Source: an uncultured bacterium (GTDB lineage Bacteria > Spirochaetota > Leptospiria > Leptospirales > Leptonemataceae). From it: a DNA stretch of 64,000 nt. Below are positions 36,876 to 44,419 of the stretch, piece after piece (position 1 is the first letter of the stretch; each line of letters starts with the position of its first letter). Where the stretch lies: the NCBI GenBank assembly GCA_937928085.1, contig CALFVU010000006.1:1-64000 (forward strand), in the 5' to 3' direction. Below the pieces are notes generated by a model, which did not search any database, was not told the origin of the DNA, and saw nothing but the letters and a program-made list of their open reading frames with translations. The translations under genes were made by a program, and so were the position numbers.

Positions 36876-38234
36876 ATGAAGAAACTTCTTTATATTCTAT
36901 TGTTCGTTATTTTAAGTTTTTTTTTGTGTTCGAATCAACCCTACACTTATCGAGTTGTGATTGATCCCGGTCATGGGGGTGCTCCTACAGAGTTTAATGA
37001 TGATCGATGGGATCCCATAACAAAAACGTATTTAGATAAATACAATTTTGGAATGAATTATAAAGATTATTATGAATACAAAATTGTACTACAAATAGCA
37101 AAAAAAGTTCATTATTATTTAAGTTTAATTCAAAAAGATTGGAAGCAATTCGAAACAATTCTAAAAGATTTTTCTGATCAGAAAGAATTTAAAAAAATCA
37201 ATATACAAAGTTTTTTAACAAGAACGATCAATTGGGAAGATACAAAGCTAAAAGAAAACGATCCTAAAGTGAATCATCTTTTTCGAATGTATGATTTTCC
37301 CAGTGAAAATAAAATTGAATTAGGAAGAATATCCAGAATCAATGCATTAAAACCTCATTTAGTAGTTAGTATTCATTTAAATCCGGGAGGGACAAAACAT
37401 CCCGGAGGTATGGCAGTAGTTCTTGCCCCTGGTTTTCAGACTTTTCAATTGATTAAAGACATTTTCTTAGGTAAAAGAAAAAAAGAAGAATTTTATAAAC
37501 TTCCTTGGGCTCCCTATTGGTTAGTTAATGAAAAAGGATGGACAAAATTAGAAATGGCTTTTTCTGATACTTGGGTGTATTTTCATGGTTTTAGATGGAA
37601 TAAAGATACAAATAAACCTTGGTTAGAGAAAAATCGAGGGATTCGCTACAATATGATCCATTGGACGTATAGGGATGAACCCAATTGGATTGAAAAAGCA
37701 ATAGAACAACGCGAAAAAAACCTTCCTGGTTCTTATACATTAGATTATACAAAACACATACCAGAAGGAAAATTCTGGGAAAGAGAAAAATCTGAACAAG
37801 AATACTGGAGGCGAGAGACTCCAATAAAAAAATTGGGTATAAGGTTTGGAGGTGATAACCACTATGCATCTGATGAATTGCTTCGATATATTCAATTTGG
37901 AGTTCCTATTTTGTTAAAAAAAAATCATAAAACAATACGAATGGGTAAAATATTAGATCCTTTTGTGAGCACTTATAGTTTGCCAACTTTAGTCAATGCG
38001 ATTTGTGCTTATTTAGAAATTGGTTTTTTAGATGTAAAACGGGATAGGGAATTTGTCTTAAAATATCAAGAGGAAATTGCAAAATCTCTTGCAGTAGGTA
38101 TTTATTCACTTTTTGTTGGTTTGGAATTAAAAAAAGATTTTAAAACAAACTTTAGACCAAGGGGGAAAAGTGTCGATTTTAAAAAATATATTGAGCATAA
38201 AAATGGAAATTATTTCGAAAAAGTTGTGGAATAA
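36876..38234 (+). CDS. N-acetylmuramoyl-L-alanine amidase, lipoprotein
   Basis: A 452-aa predicted cell-wall hydrolase. It starts MKKLLYILLFVILSFFLC, a lipoprotein signal with an FFLC lipobox; the track's upstream TTG start is rejected because it precedes this signal. The amidase_3 core is recognisable: YRVVIDPGHGGAP (zinc ligand His), GRISRINALKPHLVVSIHLNPGG (second His). It is much longer than typical amidases because of large insertions between and after these motifs, so the cleavage specificity is uncertain. Confidence 0.82.
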   Translation: MKKLLYILLFVILSFFLCSNQPYTYRVVIDPGHGGAPTEFNDDRWDPITKTYLDKYNFGMNYKDYYEYKIVLQIAKKVHYYLSLIQKDWKQFETILKDFSDQKEFKKINIQSFLTRTINWEDTKLKENDPKVNHLFRMYDFPSENKIELGRISRINALKPHLVVSIHLNPGGTKHPGGMAVVLAPGFQTFQLIKDIFLGKRKKEEFYKLPWAPYWLVNEKGWTKLEMAFSDTWVYFHGFRWNKDTNKPWLEKNRGIRYNMIHWTYRDEPNWIEKAIEQREKNLPGSYTLDYTKHIPEGKFWEREKSEQEYWRRETPIKKLGIRFGGDNHYASDELLRYIQFGVPILLKKNHKTIRMGKILDPFVSTYSLPTLVNAICAYLEIGFLDVKRDREFVLKYQEEIAKSLAVGIYSLFVGLELKKDFKTNFRPRGKSVDFKKYIEHKNGNYFEKVVE

Positions 38235-39018
38235 ATATATTTTATTTTTGATTTTTTTATCAAGAATCATATTTTCTCAAGAATTAGAGCTTGCAAATAA
38301 AGAAGAAATGGATATTTATGTAGAATTATTAAAAACAACAGGAGAGAACCTGTTTATTCCATCTCCTGAAGACGTAGATACTTTGGTTCAAAATTATTTA
38401 GGTGAACTTTATGAAAGCCAGCAACAACTAAAAGAATTCTATAAAATATTAAAAACCTTAGGTTATATCAATGAAAATAATATAATGGAATTAGAATTAA
38501 GAACTTATAAAGAACATTTTTTTGAACGTAAAGAAATGGAAATTTTTTCTGAATATATAAGAATTGAATGGGAACAGGATAAACCCAAATGGATTATTTT
38601 TAGAAGTAAAAGTAGTATAGAGCCAAAATTAAACATACGTAATACAATTTTTGTTTTGCCTACGATTACTTTTGTAGATAATTCTGATCATTCACAAAAG
38701 AAAAGATATAATGAACCTTTTTTACAGGTATTAGCAACTTTAATTTATTCTGCTGGAATAGGAGAGAAATATAGTTTTTATTTTCCTGGTAAAGAAAAAG
38801 ATTTAACAGAAATAAAAACTTCAGTTCAAATTTATGATTTTTCAATCAGAAATGTTTATCCTCGCATAATTGATGATGCAAGATTAAAAATACTGACTTT
38901 TCAATATATCGTTTATAGAATGAGGTATTTAGATGTTAGAATAAGAAGTATTATAAGAAACCGATTGAAGAAAAACATTTCAGACTTTTATAGAAGTATT
39001 CCAGATAGTAGATATTAA
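38203..39018 (+). CDS. Exported protein of unknown function
   Basis: A 271-aa protein with an N-terminal signal (hydrophobic KYILFLIFLSRIIFS, likely cleaved before QELEL). The mature part is charged, mixed alpha/beta, with no domain I recognise. ATG 38203 is chosen over the track's GTG because it places the signal peptide at the start. It overlaps the amidase by 32 bases, suggesting cotranscription and a periplasmic cell-envelope role, which is inference. Confidence 0.6.
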   Translation: MEIISKKLWNKYILFLIFLSRIIFSQELELANKEEMDIYVELLKTTGENLFIPSPEDVDTLVQNYLGELYESQQQLKEFYKILKTLGYINENNIMELELRTYKEHFFERKEMEIFSEYIRIEWEQDKPKWIIFRSKSSIEPKLNIRNTIFVLPTITFVDNSDHSQKKRYNEPFLQVLATLIYSAGIGEKYSFYFPGKEKDLTEIKTSVQIYDFSIRNVYPRIIDDARLKILTFQYIVYRMRYLDVRIRSIIRNRLKKNISDFYRSIPDSRY

Positions 39019-39348
39019 TCATTGTTTTTGTTTGCCATAAAAATATAAACCTTTTTTATAAATAAGACCTTTTTCGTATAAATTTTGAGCTATCAAAATT
39101 AAGCTTTTGATGATTTGTTCTTTTTCTAAATCAGAAGGTTTTTTTTCGAACAAAGTTGCTACAGATAAAATTTCCTTTTGTTTCTCAGTTAAAATGGTAA
39201 ATATGCTGTTTGCTATCTTTGTATCGATAACCATAATGGCTTTTGCAAGAAGCGTTAAAGGAGTTTCTTGAACTAAGTAAACTAAAGCTAAATTATCAAA
39301 AAAAAGAAGGTCATTGATTTTGATTTGGTCTTTTTTATTTTTATCCAT
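39019..39348 (-). CDS. Stand-alone FliG C-terminal-domain-like protein
   Basis: A 109-aa cytoplasmic protein that aligns by eye along its whole length with the C-terminal torque domain of the flagellar switch protein FliG: FFDNLALVYLVQETPLTLLAK matches the segment around the LDDRAIQRVLREV region, and ILIAQNLYEKGLI matches its last helix. The FliG N and middle domains are absent, so it is not a full switch protein. It lies 20 bases after a FlgM-like gene on the same strand. A regulatory role in flagellar assembly is possible but not shown. Confidence 0.55.
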   Translation of the reverse strand: MDKNKKDQIKINDLLFFDNLALVYLVQETPLTLLAKAIMVIDTKIANSIFTILTEKQKEILSVATLFEKKPSDLEKEQIIKSLILIAQNLYEKGLIYKKGLYFYGKQKQ

Positions 39349-39368
39349 CTAAGAATGGTATTTTTGAT

Positions 39369-39686
39369 TTATTTTTTTCTCAGGATTTGGATCAAAAAAT
39401 CACGGGAGGTATCGAATAAATTGTCTGCTACTTTAGAAAAAACTTCCTCATTTAAATTTTCATAAAAACCATTTTTTAGTTTTTCTTTAATTTTTTGAAG
39501 TTTTTCTTCTCTATCTTCTTCTATTGTATTCGTATCTTTTATATAGTTGATTAAATTTTGGATTCTTGCTTCTTCAGAAATTTCTATTGTATCTTGTTTT
39601 AAATTACCAGGAGATAATTCATTGATCTTATTTGCTCTTTTTGGATTATATATAGGACCTATATCTCCAACTTTATTTACATTCAT
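39369..39686 (-). CDS. FlgM-like flagellar anti-sigma factor (probable)
   Basis: A 105-aa protein with a disordered N terminus, then QDTIEISEEARI and a helix EEDREEKLQKIKEKLKNGFY followed by VFSKVADNLF. This order (D-x-h-x-I-S-x-E-A, then R-x-x-K-h-x-x-h-K-x-x-h-x-x-G-x-Y) is the FlgM pattern, which inhibits the flagellar sigma-28. A GAGGT ribosome site precedes the ATG. It is followed by a FliG-like domain protein. Confidence 0.68.
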   Translation of the reverse strand: MNVNKVGDIGPIYNPKRANKINELSPGNLKQDTIEISEEARIQNLINYIKDTNTIEEDREEKLQKIKEKLKNGFYENLNEEVFSKVADNLFDTSRDFLIQILRKK

Positions 39687-39765
39687 TTTTTTTTACCTCT
39701 ATTTTAGTTTATCGGTTTTTTAAAACTATTTTTAAACAAATTTTTATGTATATATATATTTTTTT

Positions 39766-40464
39766 TTAATATTGTTTAGGTGCAATTAAAATTGTAAATT
39801 CTCCTTTTTTTGGAATTAAAGAAAGGGTTTCTTTAAAAGAATTCGAATGTAGTACTATATATTGCTCATACATTTTTGTCATTTCTCTTCCGATCAAAAG
39901 CTTTCTTTCGGGAAAATACTCTTGAATTTCTAAACACAAAGTCTCGATTTTATGTACTGATTCAAATAAAACAATACATCCTTCGAAATTTTTGTATTTT
40001 TCTAAAATTATTTTTCTTTTTTTAGTTTTTGGGCTTAAAAAGCCCAGAAACAACATTGGTTGATTTTTCCATCCCGAAATGCTTAAAATAGTGGATAAAG
40101 AAGAAGGACCGGGAACAGGTAAAATAGGAATTTCGGGGTAGTTTTCCCTTATAGTTCTAACTAAATGAGTTCCGGGATCAGAAATTCCTGGGGTTCCAGC
40201 ATCTGTAATGAAACCAATAGCTTTATTTTTTAAAATTTCCCGTATAGCAAAATCAATGTCTTCTTGCAAATGATGAGTTCGAAAAGATTTTAATGGAGTG
40301 TGTATATCATATTTGTGAAATAAAATTTTTGCAGTTCGGGTATCTTCTGCTAAAATTAAATCGCAATATTGCATAGTTTCTATGGCACGAAAAGTAATAT
40401 CTTTTAGATTTCCTATAGGTGTAGAAATTACATATAAGCAGGGTTTTTTAATAAGAGAATCCAT
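39766..40464 (-). CDS. rsmI: 16S rRNA (cytidine-1402-2'-O)-methyltransferase RsmI
   Basis: A 232-aa SAM-dependent enzyme of the tetrapyrrole-methylase fold that modifies C1402 in the ribosomal P site. Signature motifs are YVISTPIGNLKDITFRAIE, LAEDTRTAKILFHKY, and GFITDAGTPGISDPG, then VPGPSSLSTILS. The length is somewhat short, lacking part of the C-terminal domain of E. coli RsmI. It overlaps the end of the upstream lipoprotein gene by 17 bases. Confidence 0.94.
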   Translation of the reverse strand: MDSLIKKPCLYVISTPIGNLKDITFRAIETMQYCDLILAEDTRTAKILFHKYDIHTPLKSFRTHHLQEDIDFAIREILKNKAIGFITDAGTPGISDPGTHLVRTIRENYPEIPILPVPGPSSLSTILSISGWKNQPMLFLGFLSPKTKKRKIILEKYKNFEGCIVLFESVHKIETLCLEIQEYFPERKLLIGREMTKMYEQYIVLHSNSFKETLSLIPKKGEFTILIAPKQY

Positions 40465-40999
40465 AACAAGGAGATTCTACAGGGCATAAAAAATCTTTAG
40501 GAACTGCACAACTAGAAATTTCGGGGCTAGGTAAGGATTGTATACCATTTCTTAAAACAGCTTTTAATCGAAAATAATATCTTTCGCAAATATAAAAAGG
40601 GATTTCAGAGGGGGCAGGTTTTAGATTGGGAATTCTTTTTTGTTTTAGATCTTTTGATAACGTACTTGCCTCTTCTTTTGTGTGAAAAAATGTAGGTTCA
40701 ATTCCATTGGGTAAATACGGACTAATTCCAATACCTGCTTGAGCAAATTGGGGAGAGATAGAAGAGGTATTGATATAAAGGTTATATCCAATAAATTCAT
40801 CTTCTTTATTCGTTACATAATAATAAATATCAAATTCGATTCGAATTTTGTTATCACTAGTCTGAACTTCAATGGGTTTTATATCTACAATAGATGTAGA
40901 ACCTACAGAAAATAAATTATAAATAGAAAAAACTGGTATATGAGTATTTGTTCCGCAATGAAAAAATACAATGAAAAATAAAAAAGCTTTTAGCTTCAT
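40448..40999 (-). CDS. Lipoprotein of unknown function
   Basis: A 183-aa protein with a lipoprotein signal (FLFFIVFFHCG; lipobox VFFHC). The mature part looks beta-rich, with Tyr/Phe-rich strands (IRIEFDIYYYV, YYFRLKAVLRNGIQSLPSPE) suggesting a fibronectin-III-like fold, and four Cys near the C terminus. No specific family is recognised. It sits between yidD and rsmI in an apparent operon. Confidence 0.65.
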   Translation of the reverse strand: MKLKAFLFFIVFFHCGTNTHIPVFSIYNLFSVGSTSIVDIKPIEVQTSDNKIRIEFDIYYYVTNKEDEFIGYNLYINTSSISPQFAQAGIGISPYLPNGIEPTFFHTKEEASTLSKDLKQKRIPNLKPAPSEIPFYICERYYFRLKAVLRNGIQSLPSPEISSCAVPKDFLCPVESPCYGFSY

Positions 41000-41006
41000 T
41001 ACAATT

Positions 41007-41339
41007 TTACTTATTTTTTTGATGTTTTTTAGACAGAAAAGTAAAATTTTTATTTAAAAAAATGAATTCTACTTTTTCTGGAATTGGATCTTCATAACCT
41101 ATATTAAAAGGATGGCATCGTAGAATTCTTTTTATAGATAAATAAAAGGCTATGGGGAAAGAATAATTTTTAAAACTTTGTATAGCATATTGAGAGCAAG
41201 TAGGAGTAAATCTACAACTAGGACCGAAAAAATAAGTTAGTATAGGAGAAACAAAATATTGATAAATTTTTATAAAAAAAATTATTAAATAAGCTATTAA
41301 AGTGTTAAGCATATCAATCAATGTTTTTAGCATATACAA
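41007..41339 (-). CDS. yidD: Membrane protein insertion efficiency factor YidD
   Basis: A 110-aa membrane-associated protein with the family core FFIKIYQYFVSPILTYFFGPSCRFTPTCSQYAIQSF and RILRCHPFNIGYEDPIPE. It assists YidC/Sec insertion in E. coli. It is separated here from the usual rnpA-yidC neighbours. The true start may be a few residues inside the track ORF (MLNTLIAYL). It lies 8 bases downstream of the OmpA-family gene. Confidence 0.92.
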   Translation of the reverse strand: MYMLKTLIDMLNTLIAYLIIFFIKIYQYFVSPILTYFFGPSCRFTPTCSQYAIQSFKNYSFPIAFYLSIKRILRCHPFNIGYEDPIPEKVEFIFLNKNFTFLSKKHQKNK

Positions 41340-41347
41340 TCAGCCTT

Positions 41348-42517
41348 TTATTCTGTTATAATCAAAATTTCTACTCTTCGATTTTTTGCTCTATTTTCTT
41401 CTGAATCGTTGGGGTAAAGTGGTTTTTTGTCTGCATATCCTTTGTAAGAAATTTGATTTTCTGATAAGCCATTTTGAATTAAATATTTAGCTACCGCTTC
41501 TGCTCTTCTTTCTGATAATTCTTGATTATAACTTTCTTTTCCAATGTTATCTGTATGACCTGAAATTTGAATTTCTTGATCGGGATATTTTTTTAAGATT
41601 TGTATGATAGCATTTAAAGTTTTTTTTGCATTATCTTTTAATTCATAAGAGTCAAAATCAAACAAAATTTGGTGTAAATCAATCGAAATACCTCTTTCTT
41701 GTTGTCTTATAGTAAAATTTTCTTGATCTGGTAATTTGTTTAACTTTTCTACAATTTCTTCTTTATTAATTTTTTTTATTTTTTTATACCAGGTTTTGAT
41801 TGAAAAAGATTCTTTGTAATTTTGATTGTTTTTTAATAAAAAGTCATAAAATATTTTTTGTTCTTCGTATAAAGGTATATGTAATTCTGTAGAAAAAAAT
41901 ACAATTCCGTTTGATTTTCCTTTAATAAATTGTATTGGACCTGTTGCTGGAACTACTTTATGGTTTAGTTCGTATTCATATTGAATTTTGTGTGCAGGGA
42001 CTTTATTTCCGTAGTAAAGGATTTCTTCTTGCCCTAAGTAAGTATAGTAAACCATAAAAGGAACAACGATTTTTTTATTTATTTCTAATAGATTGATAAT
42101 TTCTTTTGCAGGCTTTTTCCAATTTTTTGGTATTTCTTGCAATGAGGGGATTTTCGGAAATGAAGGAATACTTTGAAGATTTGGAAATTTATATTTTTCA
42201 TCTACGATATATTCTCCATTTGGTAGAATTTGGAAATTAGATATATACTCTTCTTCTTTTTTGAATTCTTTTTCTTTAGGAATCATTCTTGAATACGTAG
42301 TAAAAACACCATTAAATCCATAAAAATCTGGATTCTTTTCTATTAGTGTTAAGTGAATTTTATTTTTCTCTTCTCTTTCTTGCAAGTGGTTAAATACTCT
42401 TTGGTATTTTTCAATAATAAAAATTTCATTAGGTTCAAAATCAAATTCAAAAGATGGTGGTTTAGAAAAAATTAGGGTATTGAAAAAACACAATAAAATC
42501 AAAATTTTTTTTATCAT
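41348..42517 (-). CDS. OmpA-family outer membrane protein
   Basis: A 389-aa exported protein: signal peptide MIKKILILLCFFNTLIFS, a ~250-residue N-terminal domain without a clear barrel pattern, and a C-terminal OmpA peptidoglycan-binding domain (LFDFDSYELKDNAKKTLNAI, QISGHTDNIGKESYNQELSERRAEAV, NRRVEI). It probably links the envelope to peptidoglycan. The N-terminal domain resembles spirochaetal proteins by layout only. First gene of a minus-strand run ending at the FliG-like gene. Confidence 0.85.
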   Translation of the reverse strand: MIKKILILLCFFNTLIFSKPPSFEFDFEPNEIFIIEKYQRVFNHLQEREEKNKIHLTLIEKNPDFYGFNGVFTTYSRMIPKEKEFKKEEEYISNFQILPNGEYIVDEKYKFPNLQSIPSFPKIPSLQEIPKNWKKPAKEIINLLEINKKIVVPFMVYYTYLGQEEILYYGNKVPAHKIQYEYELNHKVVPATGPIQFIKGKSNGIVFFSTELHIPLYEEQKIFYDFLLKNNQNYKESFSIKTWYKKIKKINKEEIVEKLNKLPDQENFTIRQQERGISIDLHQILFDFDSYELKDNAKKTLNAIIQILKKYPDQEIQISGHTDNIGKESYNQELSERRAEAVAKYLIQNGLSENQISYKGYADKKPLYPNDSEENRAKNRRVEILIITE

Positions 42518-42592
42518 ACTACTTAAGTCGACTTTTAAAAAAAAATCTTAATAGCTTTTTAAAGGATTGAAAAAATATGAATTCAATAATTT

Positions 42593-42976
42593 ATGTCAAT
42601 TATGGTAGTTATTGAAAATCTTGATCATATAAGTTTGGGGACAGCGAATCTAAAAAAATCTTTAGAATTTTATCGAGATATTTTAGACTGTGAAGTTTTA
42701 GAAGAAAACGAGAAATATGCTATTCTTGAGCTGGACAGGATCATTATCAAATTAAATCTCATACCAAATTATAAGTTTCCGATAACCAACCCCGCTGCTT
42801 TTACATTCTCTTTTAGTTTAGATGTAGATGATTTTACAAATGCAATTATTGAGTTAGAAGAAAAAAATATCCCTATTGTTCACGGACCTATACCTATCGA
42901 AGGGGGAGAAACCTTACTTATTCGGGATCCAGATGGTCATTGGATTGAATTGCAATATAAAGAAGATTCAGACTGA
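42593..42976 (+). CDS. VOC-family (glyoxalase/bleomycin-resistance fold) protein
   Basis: A 127-aa protein with the paired beta-alpha-beta-beta-beta units of the vicinal oxygen chelate family: IENLDHISLGTANLKKSLEFYRDILDCEVL and SFSLDVDDFTNAIIELEEKNI, ending IRDPDGHWIELQYK. His, Glu and another His/Glu at metal positions are plausible. The reaction is unknown. An AAAGGA site is 26 bases from this ATG and better placed for a 12-codon upstream ORF at 42577 that overlaps the start in another frame. The gene may begin at the second ATG (MVVIENLDH). Confidence 0.82.
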   Translation: MSIMVVIENLDHISLGTANLKKSLEFYRDILDCEVLEENEKYAILELDRIIIKLNLIPNYKFPITNPAAFTFSFSLDVDDFTNAIIELEEKNIPIVHGPIPIEGGETLLIRDPDGHWIELQYKEDSD

Positions 42977-43189
42977 TATATCCACAATGCTTCCTTTTAC
43001 TCTAAACGTATCTATTGATTGAGATGGCAAAATTGCTGATTGGGCTCTTTCTTGGTTTCTAAAAAGCTTTCCTTCTAAAGGTTGTCCAGGAATTGATGGT
43101 TCTTTAGTGATAGGAGGTTCTTGTTGATTCAATGGTCTATAGTAATCGACGTTTTTTAAACCAAGTTCAGGTGCAATTCTTATATGCAT
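42968..43189 (-). CDS. Small hypothetical protein
   Basis: A 73-codon ORF rich in Pro, Gln and Ser (PLNQQEPPITKEPSIPGQPL). The composition is unlike the Lys/Ile/Phe bias of spurious frames here, which argues mildly for a real gene. It has no SD. Its ATG shares the palindrome ATGCAT with the aminotransferase ATG on the other strand, and its 3' end overlaps the VOC gene by 9 bases. No family is recognised. Confidence 0.35.
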   Translation of the reverse strand: MHIRIAPELGLKNVDYYRPLNQQEPPITKEPSIPGQPLEGKLFRNQERAQSAILPSQSIDTFRVKGSIVDISV

Positions 43190-44419
43190 AATTTGATCAA
43201 TAATGATAATGTTAATTATGTCAACAAAAAAAACTATGTTGAAAAAAAAATAATAAATTTTTCTAAACCTGACATTACAGAAAAAGAGATTCAGTCAGTC
43301 ATTAATGTTTTAAAATCAAACTGGTTGACAATGGGTAATGTTACTCGTATTTTCGAAGAAAAAATTAAAGAATACTTGAATGTTTCTTATGCAATTGTTT
43401 TAAATTCTGCAACCGCAGGCTTACATTTGGGATTACGAGCTCTAGATTTAAAACAAGGAGAATCTGTGCTTGTGCCTGATTTTACTTTTACAGCAACAGC
43501 TGAAGTAGTTTTTCGTTGCAATGCGATTCCTTTATTTATAGATGTTGATCGTAAAAGTTATTTGATCACAATAGAAACAATACAAAATTTTTTAAGAAAA
43601 TACTGTATTTGGAAAAACAAACAATGGATCCACAAGCCCACCCGAACAGTTGTTAGGGGAATTTTATGTGTTGATTATGGTGGAAGAGTTTGTGATTTGC
43701 ATCAATTAAAACAATTTGCTAAAGAAAATCATTTTTTTTTAGGAGAAGATGCTGCCCATTCGTTTGGTTCAGAATATAAAAATAAAAAAATTGGTAGTTT
43801 TTGTGATTTTACGGTATTTAGTTTTTATTCTACTAAAAATTTAACAACAGGAGAGGGAGGCGTTTTAACTACAAATTCTAAAACGATTGCAAAAAAAGTT
43901 CAACATATGCGTTTACACGGAATTGATCGCGAAGCTGATAAAAGAAAAACTCCTTTTTATGACATAAAAACCGAAGGTTATAAATACAATATTTCGGATA
44001 TACTTTCAGCTATTGGGGTAGCTCAAATCGAAAGATATACCGAGATATTAGAAAAAAGAAAAAAAATTCACGAAATATATCAAAAAGAATTTTCTATGTT
44101 AAAAGGAATTCAACTTACTCCAGAATACGAAGGTTCTTCGTATCATTTATATACGATCGAAGTTGAACAACGAAACCAATGGATAGAACAATTAAGACAA
44201 TTCGGTATCCAAACCAGTGTACATTTTAAACCTCTCCATATGATGACTTACTATAAAAAAAAGAAACTCTATACTGCTAAGGATTATCCTTCATCAAGAG
44301 AAATTTTTAAAAAAATTTTATCATTGCCTATTTATAGTACCATGTCGCAGGAAGATATTCAGCATGTAGTTTCTTCTGTAAAGACTGTATATCAAAATTT
44401 ACATTTAAAGAAAAACTAA
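43184..44419 (+). CDS. DegT/DnrJ/EryC1-family aminotransferase
   Basis: A 411-aa PLP-dependent sugar aminotransferase. Family motifs: SKPDITEKEIQSVINVLKSNWL, VLNSATAGLHLGLRAL, PDFTFTATAEVV, the aspartate in LGEDAAHSFGSEYKNKKIG, and the PLP Lys in FSFYSTKNLTTGEGG, followed by YNISDILSAIGVAQIE. It should aminate a nucleotide keto-sugar for surface glycan or flagellar glycosylation. No other sugar genes are adjacent, so the product is unknown. It has an extra ~25-residue Asn/Lys-rich N terminus and no SD. Confidence 0.92.
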   Translation: MHNLINNDNVNYVNKKNYVEKKIINFSKPDITEKEIQSVINVLKSNWLTMGNVTRIFEEKIKEYLNVSYAIVLNSATAGLHLGLRALDLKQGESVLVPDFTFTATAEVVFRCNAIPLFIDVDRKSYLITIETIQNFLRKYCIWKNKQWIHKPTRTVVRGILCVDYGGRVCDLHQLKQFAKENHFFLGEDAAHSFGSEYKNKKIGSFCDFTVFSFYSTKNLTTGEGGVLTTNSKTIAKKVQHMRLHGIDREADKRKTPFYDIKTEGYKYNISDILSAIGVAQIERYTEILEKRKKIHEIYQKEFSMLKGIQLTPEYEGSSYHLYTIEVEQRNQWIEQLRQFGIQTSVHFKPLHMMTYYKKKKLYTAKDYPSSREIFKKILSLPIYSTMSQEDIQHVVSSVKTVYQNLHLKKN

